In this document: piece by piece, positions 45,670-56,930 of the stretch
Position numbering within the stretch: the stretch's first letter is position 1
How the letters are laid out: each line of letters begins with the position of its first letter
DNA from: Ananas comosus
Lineage: Eukaryota; Streptophyta; Magnoliopsida; Poales; Bromeliaceae
Assembly (NCBI RefSeq): GCF_001540865.1
Contig: NC_033628.1
Span: forward strand, 10,654,415-10,718,414
Direction of reading: 5' to 3'
Length of the DNA: 64,000 nucleotides
Notes under the pieces: generated by a model
The model's input: only the letters and a program-made list of their open reading frames with translations
Databases searched by the model: none
What the model was told of the DNA's origin: nothing
Program-made: the position numbers and the translations under genes

Positions 45670-46001
45670 CAAGGTTTTAAGTGTCCGTCGGCACGGGTCG
45701 TATTCATCATGCCAACAAGATACTGGCACGATACAGATTTTGTGCCGATGGCACATTTCATAACTCTCTATTCTTTAAATTAATAAATAATTTTTTTAAT
45801 AAAGTTCAAAAAATATGATAAAAATACATAATAAATAGTTAGAATATTCTGTTGCTAAAGAAAATAAATATTTCATGTTATTATGTGTCGGCACATAAAA
45901 ATTTTTTTGACCGACACGTATCGGTACGGCTCGGCACACATCGAGCTGTACTGTACCGGCAAATTTTCGGCACGATTTTGTGCCACGGCATCTAAATCTT
46001 T
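45670..46001. mobile_element. CACG-rich TIR element, copy 2, with perfect 9-bp TSD
   Basis: GATATGAGA flanks both sides (45661-45669 and 46002-46010). The ends CAAGGTTTTAAGTGTCCGTC and GGCATCTAAATCTTTG are imperfect inverted repeats. The arms are rich in GGCACG and CGGCAC motifs around an AT-rich core. The duplication size points to a Mutator-type MITE. Confidence 0.75.
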
Positions 46002-46055
46002 GATATGAGAGCATGCGCATCATAGGCGAAATTTGTTTTTATCTAATCTCTTTTT

Positions 46056-46056
46056 N
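46056..46056. other. Single N
   Basis: An isolated N in T-rich sequence. Unlike the other single Ns, I see no duplicated flank here. Confidence 0.9.
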
Positions 46057-46306
46057 TTATTTTGTCATAATCATATTAAAATTTATATAAAAAATGTTAA
46101 GATATCCAAAATTTCAAATAAAGAAGCTTGGAAGTTGGAACATCCTTTTCACAATCACTCTTGATAGTATGTAAAGAAAGAGTTCTATATTTTATTTTTG
46201 CCGGAATTAGAAAAATAATAAGGACCAGCCACATAACATAACCATCCAAACTAATTACTCTTGTCCTATTTTCTCATCTCTCCATGGATTAATTTCCATG
46301 CTCCCC

Positions 46307-46371
46307 TCCAAAAAAAAAAAAAGAAAAAAGAAAAAAGAAAAAAAAAGAAAAAGAAAAAGAAAAAGAAAAAT
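46307..46371. repeat. A/G-rich microsatellite (AAAAAG-type)
   Basis: A run of adenines interrupted by single G residues. It creates a long lysine-only open frame that is not a gene. Confidence 0.9.
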
Positions 46372-46586
46372 CCTTTACCTATTCAGTGGCATCATCAACC
46401 AATCACAGCACGCCACATCAGACAGGCAAATTTGTATACCGTTATCCATTTGCGTACCAGCGATTGGTTGGGCCCTTCGGCGATTCGCCCCATCGGCCCA
46501 TCCTCGCGCCGCATAAAAATAATAATTTTTAAATAAATAAATTAATTAATAAGAAAACTCACACGCAGAGCATTTTCTAGCGCGCC

Positions 46587-48555
46587 ATGGCCTCCTCCTC
46601 CGCCGCCGCCGCCGCCGCAGCCACCTGCGCCCACCGCTCGCCGGCGTTGGCCGGCGCGAAGGCCCCCGCTCGCCGCCACGCCGCGCGACGCGTCCGCCTC
46701 CCGCCGCTTCCGCCGCCGCGCAGCGCCGCGTGCCCTGGACTCCTACAAACTGCCTCCTGCGGTGAGTGTGCCCTCCAGGTGTTCGATTCTTTGTCCCAGA
46801 GAAAATGTTGCTCGGATCGTGAACTCGGATTCGAATACGGATGCTACATTTCAAAGCACTCAATTTGTTTGCTTTTGGAGGAATCTAGTTCCAAAGTGTT
46901 TGGAGTGTGCGCATCGGGACGCCATGGCTCAAAACCTTATCTTTTCAAAATTAGTCAACAATTACATCGATTGAATGAATATCGACACATGGCACGATAC
47001 TATGCCGTATTGTGCCGGCAAGTGCTCAGTATGATCCCGTACCATGACACTTAAATCCTTGTGTATTGCCTGTTTGTTTGCGATTTGCCAATAGAGCTTT
47101 TATGTAATTGCAAGTAGGGAAATAACGTCTACCCTAAGTCTCATCGCACCTCTCCCTTGCGCAATTTAGGTCATGGAAATGCAAGAAATGTCCTTGCAAA
47201 GGCAACAGGAGAATCACCGGCTGAAGCTACGACTGAGTTTCCCGAAATTGTGAAACCCGTGCAGGAATTGGTCAGTTTTTTAGGTTTTGTTTTGATTCGT
47301 AGGCATATCGACTATAATAACTCTTCTTTTTAGACAGTGGGACAAACTTGAAGATAAGTATGCCGTGGCTTCGCTAGCTGTTGCCAGTATTATCGGATTG
47401 TGGACTGCCGCTGGAGTGATTTCGGTACTAAAAAGTTTTTGATCCAATTATCAGTATGATGATGATTGCATCAGACAAGTGATGCCGAATCAAATGGTTT
47501 GATGCGGGGTTTCTTTGTTTCTGATGATCAGTAATTTTAGATTTCTTTTTTTCTCTTTTATCTTTTTCCTTCTGGGAAGAACTTTAAAGAAGGGCTAACA
47601 TACGCAGGCAATTGATCGACTCCCTGTTGTCCCCGGCATTCTTGAGCTTGTTGGAATTGGTTACACAGGGGTGAGTTCTTACTTCCTGCAAATATGATCT
47701 TCTTATATATAAATTATTGTCACTAATGACTGTGCATTTTAAGTTTTTTTTTTTTGTTCCTATTATCATCTATAATCTTGCGAATAATTCAGTATCCTGC
47801 TGAATGTGTACTACATTTGTAACTTCATGAAGACAAATTATTTTGCATGATGGAAACTAAAATATATAAATTTGGAGCCTATACATCTGCATCTCATTGA
47901 CAAAATGAAGTTAGAAAAGGCCGCCATTGAGAGACATACTCTAGATATCAACTTAAAAGTGGAAGCAGAAACAGAAGTCGCTCGTTGGATTATGCGCTTA
48001 TGTTAACTGCTATTTGCTGTTGTCGCAGTGGTTTGCATACCAAAACCTGATCTTCACACCTGACAGGTATACTCTTAGCCCTTTTCTTCTTTCTCTTTTT
48101 TTACTTCAGATCCTTTAGTACTAATACCATATGAAGACACCTCTATGGCCACACCATGAAAAGAAATATGTCCATGATTTTGCAGCTACCTGGCATTCTG
48201 GTTTTAAATGCCCTGTATAGCTATTTTGTAAAGGAATAATTTGCTACAGAATCTTCTTTTTTTTTTTTGAGTTATGGTCGCCATATCCTTAAGGAGGATT
48301 TTCTATATGGCGGCAGCCTGTCGCATTCTCTAAATTGGAAAGCTGATATGATCAACAAAGGATAGAAGTAAACAGTTACTATCTAAAAATGAATAAATAT
48401 ACGGTTCTTCTGTAGTAACTATGTTGAAATTTTCATCATCTGAAACTTTGGACAAATTGTAATTGTAATCATGATTCTTATGCTGAATGGATTACAGGGA
48501 AGCTTTGATAGCAAAGATAAAGGGCGTCTATGAGAACATAATCGGGAGCAGCTAA
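46587..48555 (+). CDS. CURT1B: CURVATURE THYLAKOID 1B-like protein
   Basis: Six exons with GT/AG sites: 46587-46761, 47170-47270, 47338-47424, 47608-47670, 48029-48066 and 48498-48555, giving 173 aa. Residues 1 to about 70 form an Ala/Arg-rich transit peptide. The conserved part runs EIVKPVQEL, WDKLEDKYAVASLAVAS, then two membrane segments (about 101-121 and 126-150, the latter with AIDRLPVVPGILELVGIGYT and GWFAYQNLIF) and a short amphipathic tail (REALIAKIKGVYENIIGSS). DKYA and AIDRLPxVPG match the B type (formerly PSI-P/TMP14) better than CURT1A. The family oligomerises at grana margins and bends thylakoid membranes. Intron 1 carries part of a CACG-rich MITE. The first exon is GC-rich, the rest AT-rich, as in many monocot genes. 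Confidence 0.93.
46978..47062. repeat. Partial CACG-rich element in CURT1B intron 1
   Basis: CGACACATGGCACGATAC and the end CCATGACACTTAAATCCTTG are the reverse complement of the terminus of the element at 3622. Only one end is recognisable. Confidence 0.6.
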
Positions 48556-49497
48556 CGGATGAGCATCAATAGATTGGTGGCATCAGAAACACTAAATGCT
48601 GTCGAATGAATGCCAATTCTTATCCACTGGGAGATCATTGTGTGAGAGGGAAGGAAAAAAGTTGTAGTCTTTCATGGTTTATTCTGTTGTATGGCATAAC
48701 CTTCTAAAACTATACAATCCGTTTAATGATTGTGCTATGTGCTTATTTTCCATTTCATATTGTGTTTCAGTGGCTTGGATCGGTGAAGTGAATGCTGATC
48801 TGTTTGTTAATCTTTTCATATTGTCGACAATGAATAAGAAAATAAGAATTTCTATCAAGAATAACACTGCTTGTATTTGTTGTAATTGTTCCTTCAATAG
48901 ACAAAACTCTGGTGCCTTCCCCCAATAGGGACATTTCTCTGACTGATTCTACCATCCTAGAATGTGGATTTCGGAAAAAAGAAAAGATGACTTTGATTGC
49001 TTTTCCTGATCCGAAATCCTCTTCTTTTCGACACTATTCTTCCATATTTTGAGCCAAGCTAGTCTCTCTATCAGAAAATTGGTTGATCTATGTCTTCATG
49101 TGAAGACAGAGATCTGATTGCTCCCTTACATACTGGAAGAAGTTCTGAAAACTCAAAAGCCTTAATTCAAGAGATGTAAGCAAATTAATCTCAAATATAC
49201 CGTCGACAATCTGATAAGGTTGGCTACATCTCTTCTAAAGTGGAAATGCCACTAATGAAACTTGCAGATACTGTTTAATTCGAAGCGCAATGTACACAAA
49301 ACATTTAATAGGAATTAGGTCAATGAAAAATCAAGCTATTTTTTGTGAGGTGGAGAATGAGCCTAGTTCTTAGATTATAAAGATAGATATGTCTGCATGG
49401 TCAATCAAAGCAAGCACACTTCTTTGACATCTATTATTTATAAAACAATCTACATGTGAAGAAATATGATAACTAGTAATATACATTATAGATTGTA

Positions 49498-49615
49498 AAA
49501 TCACATTTAGGCAATGAAGATCATGCTCTTTGCTGCAGCTACAGTAAACAGCATTAAAATCACATTTAGGCAATGAAGATTATGCTCTTTGCTGCAGCTA
49601 CAGTAAACAGCATTA
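49498..49615. repeat. 59-bp tandem duplication
   Basis: Two copies of the segment starting TCACATTTAGGCAATGAAGA at 49501 and 49560, with one substitution. Confidence 0.85.
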
Positions 49616-49870
49616 GCATACACAATCATGTGAGTTAGATACTCAAATTGTGGCAAGAAAATTGCCACAGTGGCTACTTTGCAAAGCCATTGATGAACCA
49701 CTCCTTTTGTGAGAAAAAAGCCGCATGCTTATGAAAAGGAGTGTATGTACTATGTCTTATTAAGTAGAGCATATGGAAATTGTTAAAAATTTAGAACCAT
49801 TTTAATATGATGTTAATGAGCTTCACCTATAATGCCAGTCTATTAGTTTACTTTCAAAGCTATCCATAAA

Positions 49871-50032
49871 CTCACCGTTCCTAGCGCAAGTGGTAAGGAT
49901 TTGGTGATTGGTACCCGAGGTCCCAAATTCAAATTCTAGTTGATTCATATTTCCAATTAAGTTTATTTATAAATAAAACAAATGAAGTAGATACCATACA
50001 ACCTATCTCTAAAAAAAAAAAAAAAAAAAAAA
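49871..50032 (+). mobile_element. tRNA-derived SINE
   Basis: Head TAGCGCAAGTGGTAAGGATT and GGTCCCAAATTCAAATTC (B-box region), then a long A-tail. The imperfect flanks CTATCCATAAA and CTGCCCATAAA look like a decayed target duplication. Third full copy of the family. Confidence 0.75.
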
Positions 50033-50813
50033 CTGCCCATAAAACAAAGAACACTAAAACAACACGGTAAATTATAGCAAAAAAAAGCTTTTTATGATAT
50101 AAAACCTCCTTTTTGACACCTATAATGTACATACGCTATAGTGTTTCATTCAACTTTAGTTAGTGTAGGAGTTTTTTTATTAAATCAAATATTATGTGGT
50201 ATAATTGGTGATTGATTGAATTATTTGATGTATGATTGATCTGCGACATGTAGGGACATGATATATCCCAACTGTTTCAATTCTGACCACCACTACAACT
50301 TAAATCATGCAGTTGCTTACCTTCCTTACAGCCTATTTAAATTTTTATTTTTTAATTTAAATATTTACAACACTAAGAAAGTTCTGCGAGAAGCTTACTT
50401 TTCGTTACTTCTGTGAAATTATTGACGTTTAAGTTGCTAGACAACCATGTCTCATTAAGTGACCTGATTAAATAGGTATAGATTTTATTTTATTTTATTT
50501 TTTTTGCCAGATTAAAATTCCAATGCTTCTGCTGCATCATGAAGCAGAAGTGAGATCTCGAGTGAGAGGTCCCAATTTGCTTCTTCTAATTCTATAAAGA
50601 AAGAAGTTAGCGGTGTCATCTGTAATATTTCTCGTCGTAACACAAGTCAAATAGCACTCTCGTCGAACAATACTAAACAGATTGCTAATTTAGTTCTAAA
50701 TTAATTTCGCGTTTGAGAGAACACATTTCCCTTCATACGTTCAAAAATGACCGAAGTGAACGGTATTCAGAAGCTTTTGCATTAACGCCACAAATTCATG
50801 ATAGCAACAACGT

Positions 50814-50819
50814 CACGTG
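50814..50819. promoter_or_regulatory. G-box, LHY upstream region
   Basis: CACGTG in GTCACGTGCC, about 840 bp upstream of the start codon and about 350 bp upstream of the likely transcription start. Confidence 0.45.
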
Positions 50820-51038
50820 CCAAGGTGGCCTCGCGAGTCTCTTCTCAGCCACGAGTTCCCCCCGCCACGTCACCCCCCGCGCGGGTCCCACCTCGACAAC
50901 GGGGCGGGTTTGTGGGTGCGCTTTCGCACGCCCGCTTCGCGCCTCCACAGCCTCAAATTCCAAAAAGCCGCTTCTGTGGCTAAGAAAAGCGCTTCCCAAA
51001 AAGCGCGAGAGCCCCAGAGCCCACCACTATCCTTCCGC

Positions 51039-51044
51039 CACGTG
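51039..51044. promoter_or_regulatory. G-box, LHY proximal promoter
   Basis: CACGTG in GCCACGTGTCACC, about 90 bp upstream of a TATA-like TATTTATG at 51133. G-boxes in LHY/CCA1 promoters are known targets of light and clock regulators such as PRR proteins; use here is inference. Confidence 0.55.
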
Positions 51045-51233
51045 TCACCCCCTCCCCACCTCCCTGGCCCCTTCCCAGCCCCAAGTTCGCAGGGGTCCTG
51101 GGGACCCTCCCCACTGTTTCCCCCCCTCGTAGTATTTATGACCCCGAATTTGATTCGCGACACTTTCCCTTCGCGGCAAGAACACGAGGCTGAGCAAACT
51201 CGTGGCTGTGATCGCTCGAGCTTCTCCAAGCAA

Positions 51234-51260
51234 GAGAGAGAGAGAGAGAGAGAGAGAGAG
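51234..51260 (+). repeat. (GA)n tract in LHY leader
   Basis: A GA run in the presumed 5' UTR, followed by CTAGGGTTTAGG (51287-51298), a telobox, and a second telobox AAACCCTAG at 51358-51366. Confidence 0.8.
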
Positions 51261-51341
51261 TTGAGGTGGAGAGTACGCGAGGTGCTCTAGGGTTTAGGTT
51301 TTGCCGAATCAGTTAGGCCACCGTCTCCTCCCTACATCCAT

Positions 51342-51401
51342 ATGAATACCCCCTGCGAAACCCTAGCCATCGACGTTCCTCGGCTCTTCGACGCCGAGTG
51401 A
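51342..51401 (+). other. uORF 1 in LHY leader (19 codons)
   Basis: ATG at 51342 opens a frame of 19 codons (MNTPCETLAIDVPRLFDAE) ending TGA at 51399. It precedes the main ATG by 317 nt and is in the mature leader unless a 5' UTR intron starts upstream of it. A possible donor CCCGAAG|GTGCGC lies just after it. Confidence 0.5.
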
Positions 51402-51521
51402 GAAGAGCTCGCTCCCGAAGGTGCGCTTTTTTGCCTCGGTTCAATTCCCGCTCGTTCTTGCTACTGTTGAACTGTGCTATTGTGCTGTGCGGCGCTCTAT
51501 GCAGTGCGTGCGAGAAGAGAA

Positions 51522-51641
51522 ATGAGGTGTTGTTGTCGCGTTATCGAACGATCGGTCGTGGATAAGAACGCGGCGGCTGCGCTCTCTTTCGATGATTTCG
51601 AGTTAAAAGAAGTTGAATTTGAGAGGGGACTTATTTCCTAA
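51522..51641 (+). other. uORF 2 in LHY leader (39 codons)
   Basis: ATG at 51522 opens a 39-codon frame (MRCCCRVIERSVVD onward) ending TAA at 51639-51641, 17 nt before the main ATG and out of frame with it. Whether it is exonic depends on a 5' UTR intron I cannot settle. Confidence 0.4.
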
Positions 51642-51658
51642 CTTGATGAATCGCGGCG

Positions 51659-54600
51659 ATGGAGACGTGCTCTGCCGGGGAGGACATAACCGCAAAGGTC
51701 TTCTTTGTAACCATGGTTATTAGTGTGTGATTTGGTTTGTTTTGATGTTTTTATTTGGTTTTTGTTGATAGAGGAGGAAGCCGTACACGATTACGAAGCA
51801 GCGGGAGAAGTGGACAGAGGAGGAGCACAACAAGTTTCTGAAAGCCCTGAAACTTTATGGCAGGGCGTGGCAGCGCATACAAGGTAAATTTCGAAAAGAA
51901 TTTCATGTATCATATAATAAACTCTGTTTGTGCTTCGCAAGTTCTTTTTTTTGCTACAAGAATTGAAGGCATCATGTTAGAACTTGTAGATTGTAAAGAG
52001 GAGGATCAGATAAACTGACGAGAGTACTTCGCTACAGGAGAGTTAAAATATGTGATTCATTCCTAATCTTTTTTTTCGCATTATTTTATCGATAACAACT
52101 GGCATAGCTGATTCGTGGAAAAATTTACATCGATACATTGTGCATGTACAGTTTCTGCTGTCACATAAATCACGAGTTATTGTGTTTCTTAGTAAAATCC
52201 CAAAAGAACTGATATATGAGCTTTTAATCATCAAAAGGAAATTGAAAAACTTCCCGACACTTGCTGCTAGGGTTTACGTTGCGAGGGATTGTCTTGCCTT
52301 GTCTAACCTTGCAGTATCCCAGATGCAAATGACCAATTATAGTTTCCTTCCGTTTATATGGATTTAGCATGTAGGTTTATCTTAATACCTAACTATTATT
52401 CACATCTGCACACTGCCGGGTTCGTACTAACATGCTGTGGGTACGCGGTGTGCCGTGAGTTCAAAGTGTGACAAGGCGCGTGTTTGGTGGAGCTTGCCTA
52501 ATCACATGTTCACGACCAGGTAGTTCACACCAAATTTTTCCATGTTAAGAGCTTATCTCTATATAACGATCTCTGAAACCCTGTTTAAGAGAAAGGTCTG
52601 CCCATATTGTGTGGTTTATAGTGGACATACTAATTAAAGAACCGGCAAAATGAAATAAGTTAACAAAGTAGTAATTTTGAGCCAAGATTTTGGCAAATCG
52701 CAGTGTGTTTCTGCCTAGTCTGTTTTAGTCAAAACTAGCGAGACTTAGCTAAGCTAAAATTTGGAATCAAGAAAAGCATATGTTTTGTTTCCCTAGCATG
52801 GTAATTCACTATGTGGAAGAGGATATAAACCTCAAAGAAGAGATTTGAAGATCTTTAACATTTGAAACACTCCTTTAGAGCTTAATTAGTCATTTTTACA
52901 AATTTATTTCATATTGCAAAATTTTCTCAACTTCTTTTACTTGATTTGTACACTGTTGCCTCCTTTTCAATGTAAGTACCATGTAGTCGTAATTGATCTT
53001 CACGTAATGGAATTCTTATTTTAAACATCACATTCTACAAGTTTGTGCTGTGTTTACGCTTACATAAGCGACCAATATTCTCTCTATGTGGCCTTTGAGC
53101 TAAAATTAAATTTGTCAGGCTGCTAACGTGTAATATAATTTATGCAAACGGGGATAAATAGAGTGTAACAAATCCATATGGATAGAGGTAATATAATATC
53201 TATGAAGAAACCCCAGGCACCAGGCCTCAGGTTTAATATATTAGGTTCTTGGATGGGTTGTTTCCAGGGTGTGTGGCCTACAGGGAAGTTTAAAAAACAA
53301 AGGACAGGGAAGTTTAAAAAACAAAGGACAAAAAAAGACTGATAGTCAAATATATTAAGAATCCTAGTGAATTACAAGATTAGAGTATTTGTACTCAACT
53401 ATCAACTGTGTTTTCATATTTGTGGTGTCTAGAATTTTTGTATTGACAACAAAATATGCAAGCCTCTAAATGCAACAAAGTTTGTTGTTTTTCTTTTGAT
53501 ATTCCTCTCTTTTTTATTTTGTTTCTTTCATATTTTTGGTCTTCGGGAAAAATGCCGAAACCAATCTGAAATTGTTAAAATTGTTGAAATTGTCAAAAAG
53601 TGATATACACTACTCTCGGCTGAAACTGCTAGAGAAACCATACCCCACTTTGGCCCATTAATTGCTTCTTTTCTCTTTGGTTTTACCTTTAAATTGTTTA
53701 GATATATAGTTTCTTTAAAAAAAAAAAGAAAAAAGACATACATCCTCTCTATATCTTGTTTGATAGAGAATGTTTTTATCGACGATCAGTAAATTGAAAT
53801 ATTAGATTTTCAGGCTTCATTGTTTTATATTTGTCCTGCAGTTGCTTGCTATACTATATTGGTAACTTAGTTTTACTGTTTTGTATCTTGATGTCCACTT
53901 TACAGAACACATTGGTACAAAGACGGCTGTCCAAATCAGGAGTCATGCACAAAAGTTTTTCTCAAAGGTTAGAAAGAAATTTCCTCTTGCTTACACTGCA
54001 TTTACTTCAGAGTTTGTTTACTTGTTTATACCTTGACCAAAAATATAATTTAATTTCAATTATTTCACTGTTGTTATTTGTTGTTATTTCTAGTTTACTG
54101 TTTTTTATTGTCTCACAATTAGAATAGTGAAGAACAAGTTACATGTTTGCTATCTTTGACGATTCTGAAACTATACTCATTTGTTTACTTGTTTATACCT
54201 TGACCAAAAATATAATTTAATTTCAATTATTTCACTGTTGTTATTTGTTGTTATTTCTAGTTTACTGTTTTTTATTGTCTCACAATTAGAATAGTGAAGA
54301 ACAAGTTACATGTTTGCTATCTTTGACAACTGTGAATGAATTGATATCTTGATAAATCAAGTTACAAATGAGTATAGTTTCAGAATCTTATCTAGGCAGC
54401 TTAGAAGTTGGGTTTAGATCAGCTTACTCTGCAACGAGACTGATGAAACCCCATTTTAAAGTCTATCTCATAAATTAACTGAACTCAAACAAGTGGTTAT
54501 ATAGAGGACTTAGTTCAGCTCACCCAAAAATATTGGCTCGTGTCAAGTGCTATGCTACCCTCACTTAAACATGTTGTTTACGGCTTAAACGCAATCAGAG

Positions 54601-56893
54601 ACTAAAAGCTGATCCTGCTGATTTGAGCCTGAGCAGCCTGAGATTTGGTTTTCGTTTTTAGACCTGGCAGAGCATACCTCCACTTTGGAAAGCAGAAAAT
54701 AATGCTGCACTGTTCCAAAATATCTGTAAATGGATGAAATATTAAATTAAAGTATTTTTCCTTGAAAAACAAAATTAGTTAAACAGATTAAGAAGCAACT
54801 TTATTTCATTTACAAATTAGAGATTAATTCTTACAGAATATTGAGATGAACAGCATACTTAAGGGGCTGCTTGGTTGGACAGATTTAGTAAAGTTGGCTC
54901 TCTACACATTCTTAAATGAGTTTTATCAAATTACTCCATGCATTCTTCTCATCAAGCCATTCTTAATGAGCTCCATGAAGTTGTTGTATAACGAAACATT
55001 ATGTCCTCGTTAGTAAAGATGATTTAATTGAGCTGCAGTTGGAGAAAGAAGCTCTAACAAAAGGAACTCCTGTGGGGCAAAGTCATGACATAGAAATCCC
55101 TCCTCCACGCCCCAAAAGGAAATCAACTTGCCCGTATCCTCGAAATACTGCTGCAGGTTCCCTCTCTCCACTTGAAGAAGCAAATGATGGAAAAGCATTA
55201 CATTCCACTCCTCTCAGAAGTGGCAAACAGGTGCTTTGTGTTGACGTCGATACTTCTCATGAGGTAAATTTCTCCAGATTTAGACTTTTTTGTCCCTTTT
55301 TTTCTGGAATAATATTAATGCTGATACATCTTAATCATAACTAGAAGCTTCCTGCGACAGAAGCACACCAAAGGAAAAAACAGCCATCTGAAGCTGGCAG
55401 CAGCTCAGAAGTATTTCACCTTTGCCAGGTATTGAAAATATTACCTTTTGTAAACGCTTGGACTAGAAAAATATGGTTTTTTAACATTGGTTTAGTTATG
55501 ATTATTCCTTCAAGTTCGATCAACATTAGATTTCAGCTGCATAGTAGCTGCATAGTTCAATTGCGACAATTTATCGTCCAAAGAATGTTTTGCGTAACAA
55601 TAAAGTCCTATTAATACTGTCTAAAAAATGTGACACAACAACACCATCATTAGATTTTGCTTTGTTAGAGTTGACACTTTTGACAATGAAATTGAAATCG
55701 AGGTCAAACTTCATTGACGAGTTAACTTTGAAATTGGAGTCATACTTTGAGGATGAGTTGTGATAATTGTGACTTTAAGAGTAGGCTCAAGATTATTAGT
55801 ATTCCCAAGACACGTTCTTTGAATTAAATGGGTGGAGGTTTTCTTTTAGATGTGGGTGTGTTTGGTTCCACGTAAAACTGTGGAAAAAAAAATTTCGGTG
55901 GAAAATTTTTTTTATGTCGTTTAGGGCATGTTTGTGTCAGCGAAAGTGGACTTTGGGTTGAAGTGGAGTTCGGTGAAAACTACTTCTCCACTGTTTGTTT
56001 TGTAGTTATGGAAGTGAAATTTATTAGTTCTGCTGTTTGTTTGATAGGAAGTGTATGATATAAAATTATAATTTATGTATAAATAAGAAATAATTTAATA
56101 AATAAAAATAATATACTTATATTTTTATATAATTAAAATTTAATTTAAAGCAACTAAATTTTTTTATATATATAAATTATAGTAATACAACAATAAAATT
56201 ATAAAGTAAAAAAATATTAATATTTAATTAATCAATTTTTATTATATTTTAATTGTACAAATTAAATTAAAAATATTAAAACTTGACTAATCAATTTTTA
56301 TCATATTTTAAATATGCCAAATGAATAAAAGAATAATTAGAACCATAATTAAATATATTTAAATATAACTACTATCTTTACCTTTAATATTATTTTAGTT
56401 TTTTTTTTTCACCTTCCTTCACCATAATTGACTTCGACCCACGATAGGCCGAAGTCAATTACGCCGTTTTAGGTTAACCGGAGTTTTGGCTGTAATTGTT
56501 TTACAGCGAACCAAACAACGGAAGTGGTCAGTTTTCACCGAAAATCACCTCCTCCCTCCCACTTCCACCCTACTTCCTTGCAAACAAACAGACCCTTAGT
56601 GTTTGGTTTGTAGGAAAAGAAAAATACTTTTCCATGACGGTTGTTTGGTTAAAAGGAAAAAAATAGATGAAAGACTATTCAATATATTTTTTTTATTGTA
56701 AATATTATTAATATATAATAATTAATATACGATATATATTATTATTATTATTATTTTTATAGATTAAATATATTTAAAATTATAAAATATATATTACATA
56801 AAATATAAGAATTATATATTTAGAAATATTAATAAATAATTATAAATTTATAAATAAAATATTATATAATTATACCTCTATATAAAAATAAAA

Positions 56894-56930
<37 letters not shown>

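Larger units (their letters stand above)
48556..50640. other. Intergenic between the CURT1B-like and LHY genes
   Basis: The CURT1B-like 3' UTR probably reaches about 48850. The rest holds a 59-bp tandem duplication, a SINE and AT-rich DNA. No gene recognised. Confidence 0.5.

Noticed and set aside
46261..46536. Poly-lysine open frames
   Set aside because: Created by an A/G microsatellite upstream of the CURT1B-like gene.
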